From Steromphala cineraria (taxonomy: Eukaryota > Mollusca > Gastropoda > Trochida > Trochidae): 64,000 bases of DNA. Both the position numbers and the translations under genes were made by a program. Location: positions 30,270,296-30,334,295 of the forward strand of contig OU744723.1 of the NCBI GenBank assembly GCA_916613615.1, written 5' to 3'. The notes under the pieces are model-generated. The model was not told the DNA's origin and ran no database searches. It saw only the letters and a program-made list of their open reading frames with translations. Of the stretch, positions 21,298 to 34,700 are shown in pieces (within the stretch, counting starts at the first letter, position 1; each line of letters starts with the position of its first letter).

Positions 21298-21768
21298 CAA
21301 CCGACATCATTATCACTGGGTATCAAACTTTCAGGTCGTGTTGACCTCCCGAGATTTCCTTTCATATCTTATTGCTGTCATGGCAACAAGACTTGAGGAA
21401 TAAGGAAGATAATGTTGGTGCTTGGGTTATGTTGGAAAGTTATAGGAATAATTGACAAGGAACAAAACAGACATGTTGCACCCCTGACAAATACAGACTC
21501 AGTAAAAATTGTCTTGTTTGGCCATATTTACAACCTTGTGTCAACAATTCATGGAAATGAAAAAGATGTATTATATACTTAAGATGGAAATAGATCTTTC
21601 AATGTTAATGTGAATATGTTGAAATAAACAGCCCGCAAGAGTATGAGATGTAGCACAATGTCCCTTTCCTTGTCACAGGACATGCCAATGTTGAAGAGTT
21701 CAGTTCAGTTCAAACCAGACACATACTGGCGGCACAGTTACACTTAACCTCCTCCCGCTCTCCCTCTG

Positions 21769-21798
21769 TCAGTGACTCTCACCCTTTTTTCCTGCAAC
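21769..21798 (-). CDS. TXNL1: TXNL1 exon 9 (stop codon)
   Basis: Codes VAGKKGESH and TGA; the vertebrate protein ends in the same GKKGESH. Acceptor TTTCAG|GTT. The 3' UTR runs on toward 21290. Confidence 0.93.
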   Translation of the reverse strand, partial: VAGKKGESH

Positions 21799-22720
21799 CT
21801 GAAATACAATACAAACAGATAAATACAATCAGAACTGCAATAGAAACTTGTCATGTCAATTCTCAGGTTCTAAACCTAACAGTTTTCTTAACATGATACC
21901 TCAGTCTTAGCTAAACAAGAGTCATCCAAAGATGACATCATAAATCTTTCATTGAACTAGGTCGTACCAGTTTGTTTTTTTTCTGCACGATTAACAAATT
22001 CTAAGTTATGCTTCCATCGAAAAGCCCAAAAATAATAATCCCATGATGTTGAAACCATAACGGCACATCTAACTCAAATACAAATTATCGTTAAACTGGG
22101 TTATCCAGTTTTCGAGTTATGCTCCGGAAATGAAATTCTTAGGTTGGTTGCCAAGGAAACCACCAGACATAAAATTGTATTGAAGTTTAAAGTCTGAAAG
22201 GCATCTTTACACATACCGACTGTTTCACATACAAAGTTTCATCGAGCTTGGTGTCACAGGGTATTTTTTTTCTTGAAAACTAAGTAACGTTTCTGTTGAA
22301 ACGACCAATAAAAAAAATCCTCAAGAAGATGAAATTTCCAAAAGGCACAACTACACACTTATACTGACATACTTCACTGATCTCAAGTTCTTGTCTAGAA
22401 ACTAAATGATGAGACAGACGGGTCGACAGACAGATGATATCGCAAACATGTGAACAAAGTTTATGGATGGGGTTGCCTTCAAAAGTACTGCAAGTAACTA
22501 GTTTGCCTTCATGACAATCAGTAAGAAGACTGTGAAAGCTTTGCGTGTAATCAATATTGTGAGACTTAAGTTGAATGTGTTGTGCTATGTGAGACGTACT
22601 CGCTTGAAGTCGGACATGTTGGTTGCCTGTACAGGACTGCCTATGAGCCCGAGGTAGTCGATCTGGGTCGTCTCTGCTCCACTCTGGTTGTCCTTCACAA
22701 AGATCTGCACACAACACACA

Positions 22721-22752
<32 letters not shown>

Positions 22753-25700
22753 TTGAAAATAAAATACTTCAGACGACACTTGCTGTAGATATCATTTTAA
22801 TGATGACTGGATGCGTCGCATTTCGACTTGCATCCAGTCATCATTAAAATTATATCTACAGCAAGTGTCGTCTGAAGTATTTTATTTTCAAATCTACATT
22901 TACTTCACGTGAGACCCCTTCATCTTTATACCTATATATATATATATACATACAACACAAGGGGGAACAATGCATCAGTGAGCCCACAGCTCACTCATAA
23001 ACCTCCCTCTTCTAAAAGGGTTTACAAATACTTCATTAGGTCAAAGAATTAAGATGAACAAGCACATATCTTACCAAAAAGCACATCTTTGGGACTCTCC
23101 ATAAAGATAACCTCTAATATCTTTCAACTTTGGGGAGAAATTGACTTTCTGATGAGGTTTTATTCATAAGAGGCACAGCTAGGAATCATCTTTGACATTT
23201 ATACACATATAGATATGGATGAAGCTAGCATCTAGAGTTAAGGTGGTAAACATTGGAATAACAAAGTCAGAGGTAATATTCACTTCATTGTGTTCTGTTC
23301 TGTTAAATTCTTACTCTAATTGTCAAACAAAATTGTGACAGAAAATAAACAGTTTATAAATGCAGATGAGCAAAAAAAACATGCTAAAACATGTATCTAC
23401 ACAACATTGTGATAACGTGTCAAGCTGTGTTAAATACCAACAATAATAATCAAAATGTGCATATAGACAATTTGCATATTTTATACAACAATCCTATATT
23501 GAGTAAATGAACGTTCCAAATAGTGGAATGGATATGGCGACCGCTACTGTGCATGATAGTAACTCACGGAGATGTTCTGCACGTTCTGGTACTTGACATA
23601 GTACAGTGGGATGAGAGAGTTCTCCTTCAGGTCCTCTCCGCTCACTCTGCCAACACAATCACAGGAAATAATGCAAAGTAGATTTCTTTTTCCAAATAAA
23701 ACATAAATAGATGCCAAAATAAATCTATAATCAATATTCATGAAACTAATCTAAAGTCATAACACCAGGTATGTCATTTTGTAATGTGAGATTGTTATGC
23801 TAACACCTCTTCTCGTAAAGGTGCTGTTATTACAACAGCTGGATACATTTAATACGTACACTATCAGAGGGAAATCTAAATAAATTTAGATCCACATTCC
23901 CATATTTGTTAATACTGTTGATCTAACTTTGACCAATATGAGGGGTCGTCCTGATGACCTTTTTTTTATAATACAGACAATTTTTAAATCACAAAAGTTA
24001 TCCCACCTTACATGCATTGTTTTGTAACATTAAGCATGCTCTCAATTTGTGATTGCTCTTACTTTGGGCAGAAGTTTCTGTGGAATATGAGTCAGTGTTT
24101 GTCGTTGACAACAACTAATTACACTCAGATATAATGTACTTTATTGTAAGGTAAGATAAATGTGTTAAATAGATTTCAACTATCACAGCAACATTAACTT
24201 GCCATTGATTAAACCAATCACACTAGCCAACAATTGAGGCAGTTAATTGTCGAGCTACTTCACATCCAACACTTCCAAGTTGATGCAAATGAATGAGATC
24301 GCGTGACGAAACAATCCAAACCTAACTATGCCCTCCCGCATATATTGGTATTGTAATTCAGCAATTCTACCTGCTAGTATACCTAAAGGGCCTCCATGCG
24401 TACTTGAGTACTTGAGCTCTGGACAGTCTGGTCTAGAGGGAAGGGGGACTAAAGTCCATTTTATTGGACCAAGGGACTCAAAAAGGAGAACTCACTATTA
24501 ATCACTTATGTTGTTTCAGTTTGATTGTAATTTGTGAAGAAAGGTGATCAACATTAGCCTACCATTTCAAGACATTGTTTTAAAAAAATAGTATATATAC
24601 ATTTATGACCATTTAAGAGTCAAAATATATGTTCATGTAATTGTTTTCAGCCAAAATATTATGATTTCTTGGGTAAAGATAAAATACCGGGTACTCGGGT
24701 CTGAGTCAAGGATGACCCCTCGAGTACTCAAGTCCATTTTTTGGACCCCTATACTAGAGTATTTTTTTTGTCATTTATATGTTGGTGTCAAAACTACATT
24801 TGTAAATACCTGAATAAAAGAGAACCACTGATTAATCAGCAGTCATTTTAACCAATCCCATCTTTAAGCCAGAGTCAAAGCATCGAGTAAGGTGCTTGTC
24901 AGGATGTATACAGTTGTGAGCATGTGTTCTGAGTTATATATACCAAACAAGGAGAAACTTTGGCTTAGATATTTAACTTGAAGAAATTAATGATTTATCT
25001 CAATATCAAACACGCAGACACAGGCTCATCAGTTTTCCAAACTTATCCTCAGTTAACATTAATAATGGATTCCCTTTACCATAAATTGTCCATACTTGAG
25101 ATTTCTTTAAGCTTCCCATCATTACTTTGCCTTCAACCTCACTTCCATGGATGGTATATTATAGTATATTCTCAGCTTTACTTGTCATCAAGATTCAGAC
25201 AAATCAATCAGTTCAACAAGAGTTTACATATTACTCACTGAAAAGACTGAATGGCCCCCATGGCCTCAGCTGAATCAAAGTCTAATGTCTTGGGCTGGTT
25301 GATGAACAGCTTGATGTTCTTGGGACCGTTACCTGCAGCACGAGAGAGAGAGAGAGACTACAATCATAACAGTGGAGAGAGAGAGAGAGAGAGAGACTAC
25401 AATCACAACAGTGGAGAGAGAGAAACTACAATCACAACAGTGGAGAGAGAGACCAGAAACTACAATCACAACAGTGGAGAGAGAGACCGAGCAAGAGTAG
25501 AAAAGAGAGAGATCTACAAAAATTCGCGTCAATATTGTAACATGACCGCCAGTTATTAGAATTTTAAGAGCGAACTCTATTTTTTGCGTAGGAGTTGAAA
25601 GGATTAAGCTCCTGGTCCATTTTTGTTAGAGGTGTGGGCAGGTAAAAACAAGTGGGAACTCCCAGTGTTATAAACATTTGAAAAATTGTACTTATAATGC

Positions 25701-28700
25701 AAACTAGTTGCTCTGGTAACAATGAAATCTTACAATATTCACTGTGAACTTGTTTAGGGAGAAAAAAAAGTTGTATAATTAATCAACCAACAGGAACAAA
25801 CCCAAGAGAACAAATATCTTTAACTCGACCATATGAGGTGTTTTGGTTTTCAATAACCTCTCATAACCTGCATCAAAAGAGAGCATGGATTTTGAAAGCC
25901 TTGAGAAGCTAAATGTTATACTTGATGGTAGTTGTTGCCTGTATACTATGTTCTCAAGATCTGCATTTTGCAAAGAGCCCATACACATGATTTTCTCTTC
26001 CTCTATCCTGTAGTTACTTCAGATGGAAATGTGGAGGAGCAACACAAGTTTCAATGCATTTATTGTTTTGGCATGGGATCTGCACTAAAGATGCAGGATT
26101 TAAAAGTTGTAAAAGTTAAAAGTTAAGAACAAACAACACAAAATGTTTTGTTATATTTCCTCCGGTGAATGTGGGACAATGAGTAAAGACAAACAGTGGT
26201 GAACTGTTGACAAGTGCCCCTATATATACACACAAAGAACTTAATTAAGCACCCCTATTTTGTAAAATGAATTTTGGTGCTCTTGGACTATTTGGATTAA
26301 TTTGATTTATTGACCATTGCAGATTTATCACTTGCTTTTTAATTGACTATTTAATAGAACCAAAAATCGCTAATGTGCAAAAATTACATAATATGAGAAA
26401 AACTGTGAGACTACTGAAATTTGACCAAATACTAGAAATATGTGCATGTGATGCACTGTGATGTCCCCCGATAACATTTAATCCGAAAGTGACCCTACCC
26501 CCATTATGTACAAATTTCAAATTTCCATGGAAACCAGCAAAATAACAATTCAGAATAACCAAAGTAGCAAAAGGCACCACTCCCCCAGTAGTTCTAACCA
26601 CATATCAAGTCTAGTAAAAATATTTTGAATAGTTTATAAGCTCAAGTACAGAAACAGATTCTACCACCCATATACACCTAGTTCAACTTGTTTCTATAGA
26701 AACCAGAAAAATAGTTCAGAATAACTAAAATAGAAAAAGGCACCACTCCACCACTAGGTCTAACCACATACCAAGTTTCGAAAAATCATATTAAATAGTT
26801 TTTGCGATATGGCCCGGAAATGGTCCTCACACCATAATTATGTTCTAAGTTGAAACTGTTGCCATGGAAACCAGGAAAAATCATATAATTCAGAATGACC
26901 TAAATAGCAAAAGGCACCACTCCACCACTAGATCTAACCACATACCAACTTTCGTAAAAAAATATTGAATACTTTTTGAGATATGGCTGGGAAACAGTCC
27001 CTACCCAAATATTCACTAAGTACAAACTGTTTCCATGGAAACCAGGAAAATTATATAATTCAGAATGACCTAAATAGCAAAAGGCACCATTCCATCACTA
27101 GATCTAACCACATACCAAATTTTGTAACAAAATATTGAACAGTTTTGGAGATATGGACCGGAAACGAAAGCCTCCCCCAATATGCACTAAGTTCAAAATG
27201 TTTCCATGAAACCAGAAAAAAATAAAACATTTAGAATAACCAAAATAGCAAAAGGCACCACTCCAGTACTAGATCTAACCACATACAAAGTTTTTCGTGA
27301 AAAAATATTGAACGGTTTTGGAGATATGGTCCGGAAACGAAAGCGTTACGGAATAACGGAACCACGGACGGGACTGAAAACATTATGTCTTCCGCAAAGC
27401 TTAGCGGGGGACATAATAACTATTGTCATAGGGGGGAAACTAAACGTTAAACTTTGGATATTATGAATTAAAAATAACATTTTTGATCCCTAGTTGACAT
27501 TCATATACAAAAAATCTTTTTATCTTGCATGATAAGAGGCTAGCAAAACATTGAATTTTCAGTACTTTTTCATAAAAAATAGAGCCATTGGCTCTGTAGC
27601 TCATCAGGCATCATATCAAGTTTGCTTTATACAGGCCAGATGAGCTAAAAATGAAACTGATGTTACCTATTGCAAGAAAACCTATAACAAAATTACAAAA
27701 CAAATGTAACGATTTCGGAATAAATTTCCTTAACCAAATGATTTATTATTATTCAACACTTTCTAGATCGCCAATATCAGACAGTGAAAGAAGTCCACAC
27801 TGAAATATCCAAGGAGAAATAAATTTGCCATAGACTGTCATCTAATGGAGAAAAATAGGTTTTTAAGATTGTGACCCCTGTGACCCTATTTGGGGTCATG
27901 GGGTCACGAAACCTACAGTTTAGAATCCCAATTGGCCAAGGAGTCTACATGCAGTCTTTCAGCTCAATAGACCTTTTGGAGCTAAAGATGACGATGAAAA
28001 TAAGGTTTTAAGGTTGTGACCCCTGTGACCCTATTTGGGGTCATGGGGTCACGAAATCTACAATTTAGAATCCCAATTGGCAAAGGAGTCTGCACACATA
28101 ATTTCAGCTCTCTAGTCCTTTTAGAACTGGAGAAGAAGATGAAAATAGGTTTTTAGGTTGTGACCCCTGTGACCCTATTTGGGGTCACAGGGTCACCAAA
28201 GTTACAAATAAGAATCCCCATTGTCCAAGGAGTCTGCACATATCGTTTTTAACTCTCTACTCCTTTTGGAACTGGAGAAGAAGATGAAAATAACTTTTTA
28301 AGGTTGTGACCCCTGTGACCCTATTTGGGGTCATGGGGTCACGAAATCTACAATTTAGAATCCCAATTGGCAAAGGAGTCTGCACACATAATTTCAGCTC
28401 TCTAGACCTTTTGGAACTTGAGAAGAAGATGAAAACAGTTTTTTAAGGTTGTGACCCCTGTGACCCTATTTGGGGTCACAGGGTCACCAAAGTTACAAAT
28501 AAGAATCCCCATTGTCCAAGGAGTCTGCACATATCGTTTTTAACTCTCTACTCCTTTTGGAACTGGAGAAGAAGATGAAAATAGGTTTTTAAGGTTGTGA
28601 CCCCTGTGACCCTATTTGGGGTCACAGGGTCACCAAAGTTACAAATTAGAATCCCCATTGGCCAAGGAGTTTGCACATATCATTTTTATCATCTGGACTT

Positions 28701-31700
28701 TCAGTCCTGATGGACGATTGGCTTGTGTAATAAGATTTTTGACACTGTCAAATTATTACATTTAACATTAACTTACAATTATGAGTCAAAAATTTGAAAT
28801 ATAAAATTACCAAAAAACGTGCTACTGCTTCTTTAACATCTGGGAGTAAATTTGAGATTCCTCGTGTGAACTTGTTGATCAAACACTTCTTCCTTTAGAT
28901 AAGCCATTATCTTGGACAATGGCCAATTAATGTCTTTGTGCAGTTTTCTTTAAGATCAATATTTGATGATTTTGAAGGTTCATACTGCATTATTGATTGA
29001 TTTTTGCTATGAGGTTATTTACTTAAAAGTCATCAATTCACTCAAGAGAATAATAATAATCACATTGCAGCAAAACATATTGACTTTAATTTAAAATTTT
29101 AAGGTAACTTTGATTTTGACTAAAAAATACCAAGTTTTTGTAAAACCAGTTAATTAGTGACAGTGAATTTTAAACCGAATGAAGTTTTCGTTTCCACAAT
29201 GCTAGATGATCGTTCTATTAACTATCCTTATTGTTTGCCTGTACATTTGTTTGGTTTAATATCAGCAGTGTTTTTCTGTTTGAAAAAGTGGGGGGTGCTT
29301 AATTAAGTTCTTTGTGTATAGTACAGAGAAGCACAAGAAGCTCTTGTGCAAGCTACTCACTTTCAGGACCTGTCAGTTTCAAGGAGTGCAGCTTCACTGG
29401 CTGTGAAAATTCTAAGTTCACAATCAGCTGAAATCAAAACAATATGATACATATCAAATGTTCACATTAAATAGTGTTGGGAATCAGATAGAACAAACCA
29501 TGAAGTCATTGACAATAGGATATCATTACTAAAGAAGCCAAAATGCTTCTTACGGTCTCAGACTGAAAAGCAAGAAAAAGCCATTCTTATCATTTACTAT
29601 CTACAGCACTATCTATCTATCTACCAACATTATCTGATTTGGAACAGACAACTTAATGAAGAGCTTAATTCACATATCATAACAAACAAGACTAAATGCC
29701 TGAAAGTTACAAGTTATTCTCAGCATACAGGGATTATTCTGAAAACCTAATAAAATTGGCAGTAAAAATTGTCACCATGAAATATTTTAATTGATTATTG
29801 CATACAGAAGGTGTAACTGATAAATCATGATTAACTAGAAATATGTTCATACGTTGCACTGTGATTATCCTTGACAAAACTTTTTATCAAACTTCATCAT
29901 CTAAGCCTTATTTGCCAGAGACAATCCAGAAGGTAAATATTTAAGAAAGAACTTGACATAGCAGTCTTGGGAATAAAAGGGATAACTCCATCTATGTGGC
30001 TAACCATTCATAAAATCATACTGAAAATATTTTGAAATTAAAGCAGGAAAAGGGAGTTCACCCCCAAAATAAACTAAGTTCCAATAGGGCTGGAAGTCTT
30101 GTTTTGTATGACCTTCACCTTTGACTCCCGGGGAATGCCTAAACTTCTCTGTGCTTGACGGGCGACTCCGCAAAGCTGCGCTTTATTGTGTCCTAACTAT
30201 ACACGGTTCCCAGTCTCTGGTAGCTGCGCTATGTTTTATCAAAGACTAAGATATTAGTTTTATCTTTATTCATCAATAAAAATGGTTTGTTTTTCTTTTA
30301 GTTATAATCACTCCAGCAGTAAAACCGTAAGCCATTTTAATCGATTTTCTGCAACTTTTGTTTAGGATCACTATTTCCACTTTTGTTAAATTTCCAATGT
30401 CACTAACGTGTTTTATAACACTATTTTAAACACATTCTTAATTTATTTTTTTAAAATATTTTTTATTCAGTTCAAGGGTTCAATGTTACATTGTCTTTAC
30501 AAACATTTAAATCAAATTACTCTTTCACACTTTTCACAAATTGATTTGCAGATAACACACATGTAGTAGATAGATGTAGTAGATAGACTGTGAACATGAT
30601 GTTATTTGTCATGAAACAATTCTTATCTTAATCTAAAACTAATGAAGTATTGGTCTCAATTTTTGTTCAAAAGATTGTATTTGCTGTTCTTTGTGGCAAT
30701 ATATTATATCTTAATTATCTTTGTCAGAGATTTGGTAAAATTTTGAAATATAGAAGTTTTCTTTTTTATACTCATATACACATCCCCATTTTACAAGTAC
30801 TATTGCCATTGAACAGTCTCAAACAGAATACCGTATTCGTCCTATGAAGCGCCCCCTCCCTAATAAGCGCCCCCTATTACAAATTTCCATATAACAGAGC
30901 GCCCCCCCCCCCCTCCCCTTCATACGTAAAATGGCCTAACTCTACTGCTTTTCCAATAGTTTTTATTTATCCGGGCCTGTGAATGTGTAGTTGCACTGAA
31001 TTTCAACGATCGACCTACTTTCATTCTCGTTCAGAATCCCGACAAGTGCAATTTTAGCTTGTCTATAACGTATTTCTAATAAGCGCCCCCCTTTCTGAGG
31101 TATCCTAAAAAGCGCCCCCTTTGGATTTTTTAAAGCTAAGCGCCCAGGGCGCTTAATAGGACGAATACGGTAACTCGAGTCCGAGTTGGCTTACAAATGT
31201 ACTTATCTCATTTAAGAATTGATTCATCTGAATATGAGTCTTAAGTACTTGTTTGAGATGATAGGCCTATATGAATTAAATATGTTCTTAAATTCATCCA
31301 TTCAATTTTGTTACATATAATGCTGTTTCAATTATTTTTCATCAGGGCCCGGCCCAGAGTCAATCACCCAGTTCCATTGAGGCATTTACCTTTTTTTGTT
31401 GTTTATATGAAAAGAGAATCAAGGTGAAAACCATCCCCTAATAGTCAAATATATTAATATGTATTGAAACGATATTATATAAAACTGTTCAGTATAATAC
31501 ATTGCAGGTTTTTAGTTTCAAAACAAATGAATGATTAGTAAAACAATTCAAGTAAAATATCAATTCAGTCAATATCAAATTCACTCTTATCTTTTCTTTT
31601 GTCACAAATCCGGCACCAAATGGAGTACCGGTAATTAAAATTGATTTACATGCCTGTACAAAATCACTACAGGCTTTAGGGTAAGAAGTCTCTCAAAGGT

Positions 31701-34700
31701 ATCCAATATTGCCTTTCTCTACTTTTTAAAAAAAAACTTTGTAGAGAGTTAAGTTGAAAGGAAGAAGAATATCATAGCTGTCCCTCATGGATAACTTCAA
31801 GCTGCAGTCTGACAGATGCTCTCCTCTCCACTTACCAAATTTCTTCATCATCATTCTGTGTTTCTCTATCTCTTAATTCACACTTAGATTTTTCACATTC
31901 TGTCTTTTTCTTCCAATAGTTTCAGTGTCTCCTAAAGTTTTCTTTACTCCAAGTATGAATTTGCATTATTGTAGTAGAGCAACCTATCTTCTATATTTGT
32001 GGCATAAGATCTGTCTGATTAGTCAGGTGGCTAACTGCAGATTTTAACCCGAATCGTTACACGCCGGATTAAAGCATGAAACTTTGCATACTTGAAGTAC
32101 CCACCAATAGTAAACATTTGCCTGGGGTGTGCCCGATTTTAAGTTTCTTAATTAGCTACAATTGATTGTTTAAAATTGATCACATCTCTTTGCACTCGGA
32201 ACTTTTGTTTATACTTCTAGCCTAGCTGGCTGAGGCAGGAAGGCAGAGAGAGATAAGGCTGAGAGCAATACATTGCGGTGCGGTCGGACTGTATACATTC
32301 CAGAGATCAGATTTCGCTCGCACTCACTCAAAACAAAGCCACGTGTTCCCTGGTTTTAAAAGGGGTTTAGGCACACAATTCAATAAATAAAAGATGTAAT
32401 GACCATTATTTCTATTAACTTACACCAAAAGAATTCAATAATTGAGATGTATTAGTTTAGCCTTCGTAATATGGTTACTTTTGATTCCATTTTAATCTTG
32501 AAAGATTGACAACTTGTCATTAAAAAATCTGTATTTGTTTCAATGATGATGCAAAAAGATATGATTTGGAGTCCTGCTATGGACATTTAATTTGGCTATG
32601 AATATGTGTTTGAGAGAACCTTACTTGAATACTTTCTGTTTGTTATCTGACAGAGGTTTATTGCAGTAAAAGAAAATATAAACATTTTCTTTGGGAAAAA
32701 AATCTTGATAAAGATAATTGTGACACATTCATTACAAATACATCTCAGATTACAGGAAGTCAGGATAGGCTTGTCAATCTCTCTTGTCCAGATTTTTTGA
32801 GTCAGTACCGTATTCGTCCTATTAAGCGCCCCCTCCCTAATAAGCCCCCCCTATTACAAATTTCCATATAACAGAGCGCCCCCCCCCCTCCCCTTCATAT
32901 GTAAAATGGCCTAACTCTACTGCTTTTCCAATAGTTTTTATTTATCCGGGCCTGTGAATGTGTAGTTGCACTGAATTTCAACGATCGTTCAGAATCCCGA
33001 CAAGTGCTAGTTTAGCTTGTCTATAACGTATTCCTAATAAGCGCCCCCCTTTCTGAGGTATCCTTATAAGCGCCCCCTTTGGATTTTTTAAAGCTAAGCG
33101 CCCGGGGCGCTTAATAGGACGAATACGGTATTTAAAATTTTAAAGCCAAAGTTGGCTGCTCCCTTTTCTGTAAGAAAAAATGAACTGGGATATTTGCATT
33201 ATTTGTAAAGATAGAGGCGGTGAATTGAAGTGCCCATCAGACAGATCATATGAAGAAGCATTGAAGATTGTTCTGGAACTTAAAAGTATTGGTAAATTAC
33301 CTGTAAATGTTGATTTCACTGATGCTGACAGTGTTTCAACGTTGGTGACCAACAAGGCAAAATGGCATAAGGAATGTCATTTAAAGTTTGCCTCATCAAA
33401 GCTGGAAAGAGCAAAAGAAAGGCTGCATAAACAAAAGAGAAAGTCTGTATCATTGGACAGAAAATCTAAACGTTCCCGAGATTCAGTCTACATTCAACAA
33501 TGTATTTTCTGCCAAGATTCAAACGAAGTGCTCCATCAGTGTTCAACACTTACCTTGGACAAGAATCTTCGAGAAATGGCAACTCTTATGCAGGATACAG
33601 CACTACTTTCACGCATTACAGGAGGGGATTTGATAGCTTTTGAGGCTAAGTACCATAATGTATGCCTGACGGATTTCAAGAACCGTTTCCGAGGTTTCAG
33701 AAGAAAGCAGGATTCTTTGCAGATTAATACTTCAGAGAAACTTGCTGAGTCACAAGTGTTTGCAGAGCTAGTCCCATACATTGAAAACAACCTTGATGAC
33801 GGCAGCTACATCTTCAAACTTTCAGAGCTACACACGCTCTTTGTGAGGCGACTTTCTTCATTGGGGTTTGAGAAACCGATAAACAAAACTCGACTCAAAG
33901 ATAAATTACTTGCCCATTTTGTGAATGAATGCAATGTACAGTCTGATGGGAAGAATACACTCTTTGTTTTCAATGCAGGAATGCAATCATTCCTCAAAGC
34001 AGAAATTGACAAACGTGACTTTGACCAAGAAGCACTGTACAGGGCAGCAACTTCAAAGAGAATTAGACACGAAATATTCAACAGTGATTGGTTTCAGTTC
34101 TCTGGGACATTTCCAAATCAATGTGAAGAACTCTCTGTTCCAAGCAGCCTCAAATCTTTGGTGTCGACAATCCTTTATAGTCCAAATATAACAGATGAGA
34201 ATATGACAAACTCTCGAGCTTGTTTGACAATATGGCAGCTTATCCTGTTCAACTCAAAGGAGAGACCATCAACATGTAGCATCAGACATTTGAAAAATAA
34301 ACGTGAACCTCCACTGCCTCTGTTCATCGGCCTGGACATTCATACGTTGACAAGAAGTAAGAAGATATTAACTCAACTTTTTTAACTTGGTATTAGTGTC
34401 AGCTATGAACGAGTTCTTGAAGTTGAAAACTCTTTGGCATCAACTGTCTGTCAGAAATACCGGGAGGAGAACTTGGTCTGTCCATCACAGCTAAGGAGAG
34501 AACTGTATACTGTGGGCGCACTGGACAACATAGATCATAATCCATCATCAACAACAGCGCAAGGTTCCTTCCATGGTACAGGCATCAGCATCTTCCAGTT
34601 TCCATCTCAAACAAACCCAGGTGTTGGAAGTGAACCAGTTGTTATACAATCATTTACCTCGGCAGAATCCACGCTCCCTGAAAGTTACAGTATTGTACCA

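Larger units (their letters stand above)
26231..29316. mobile_element. 885-bp MITE (copy A) expanded by nested insertions
   Basis: The terminal inverted repeat CACAAAGAACTTAATTAAGC lies at 26231 and its complement at 29297-29316. The sequence is colinear, in reverse, with the uninterrupted copy B at 46496-47380. Two insertions split it: an F6 array element at about 26430-27416, and an F1 element plus a further repeat at 27574-28838. Non-coding; lies in TXNL1 intron 5. Confidence 0.8.

Noticed and set aside
22280..22726. 148-codon minus-strand ORF overlapping TXNL1 exon 8
   Set aside because: It reads exon 8 in a wrong frame plus intron sequence; the spliced model accounts for the conservation.
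32220..32345. GC-richer stretch as a possible promoter of the Academ-like gene
   Set aside because: No identifiable core elements; nothing beyond position.
33649..34081. Minus-strand ORFs inside the Academ-like gene
   Set aside because: Shadows of the coding frame on the plus strand.
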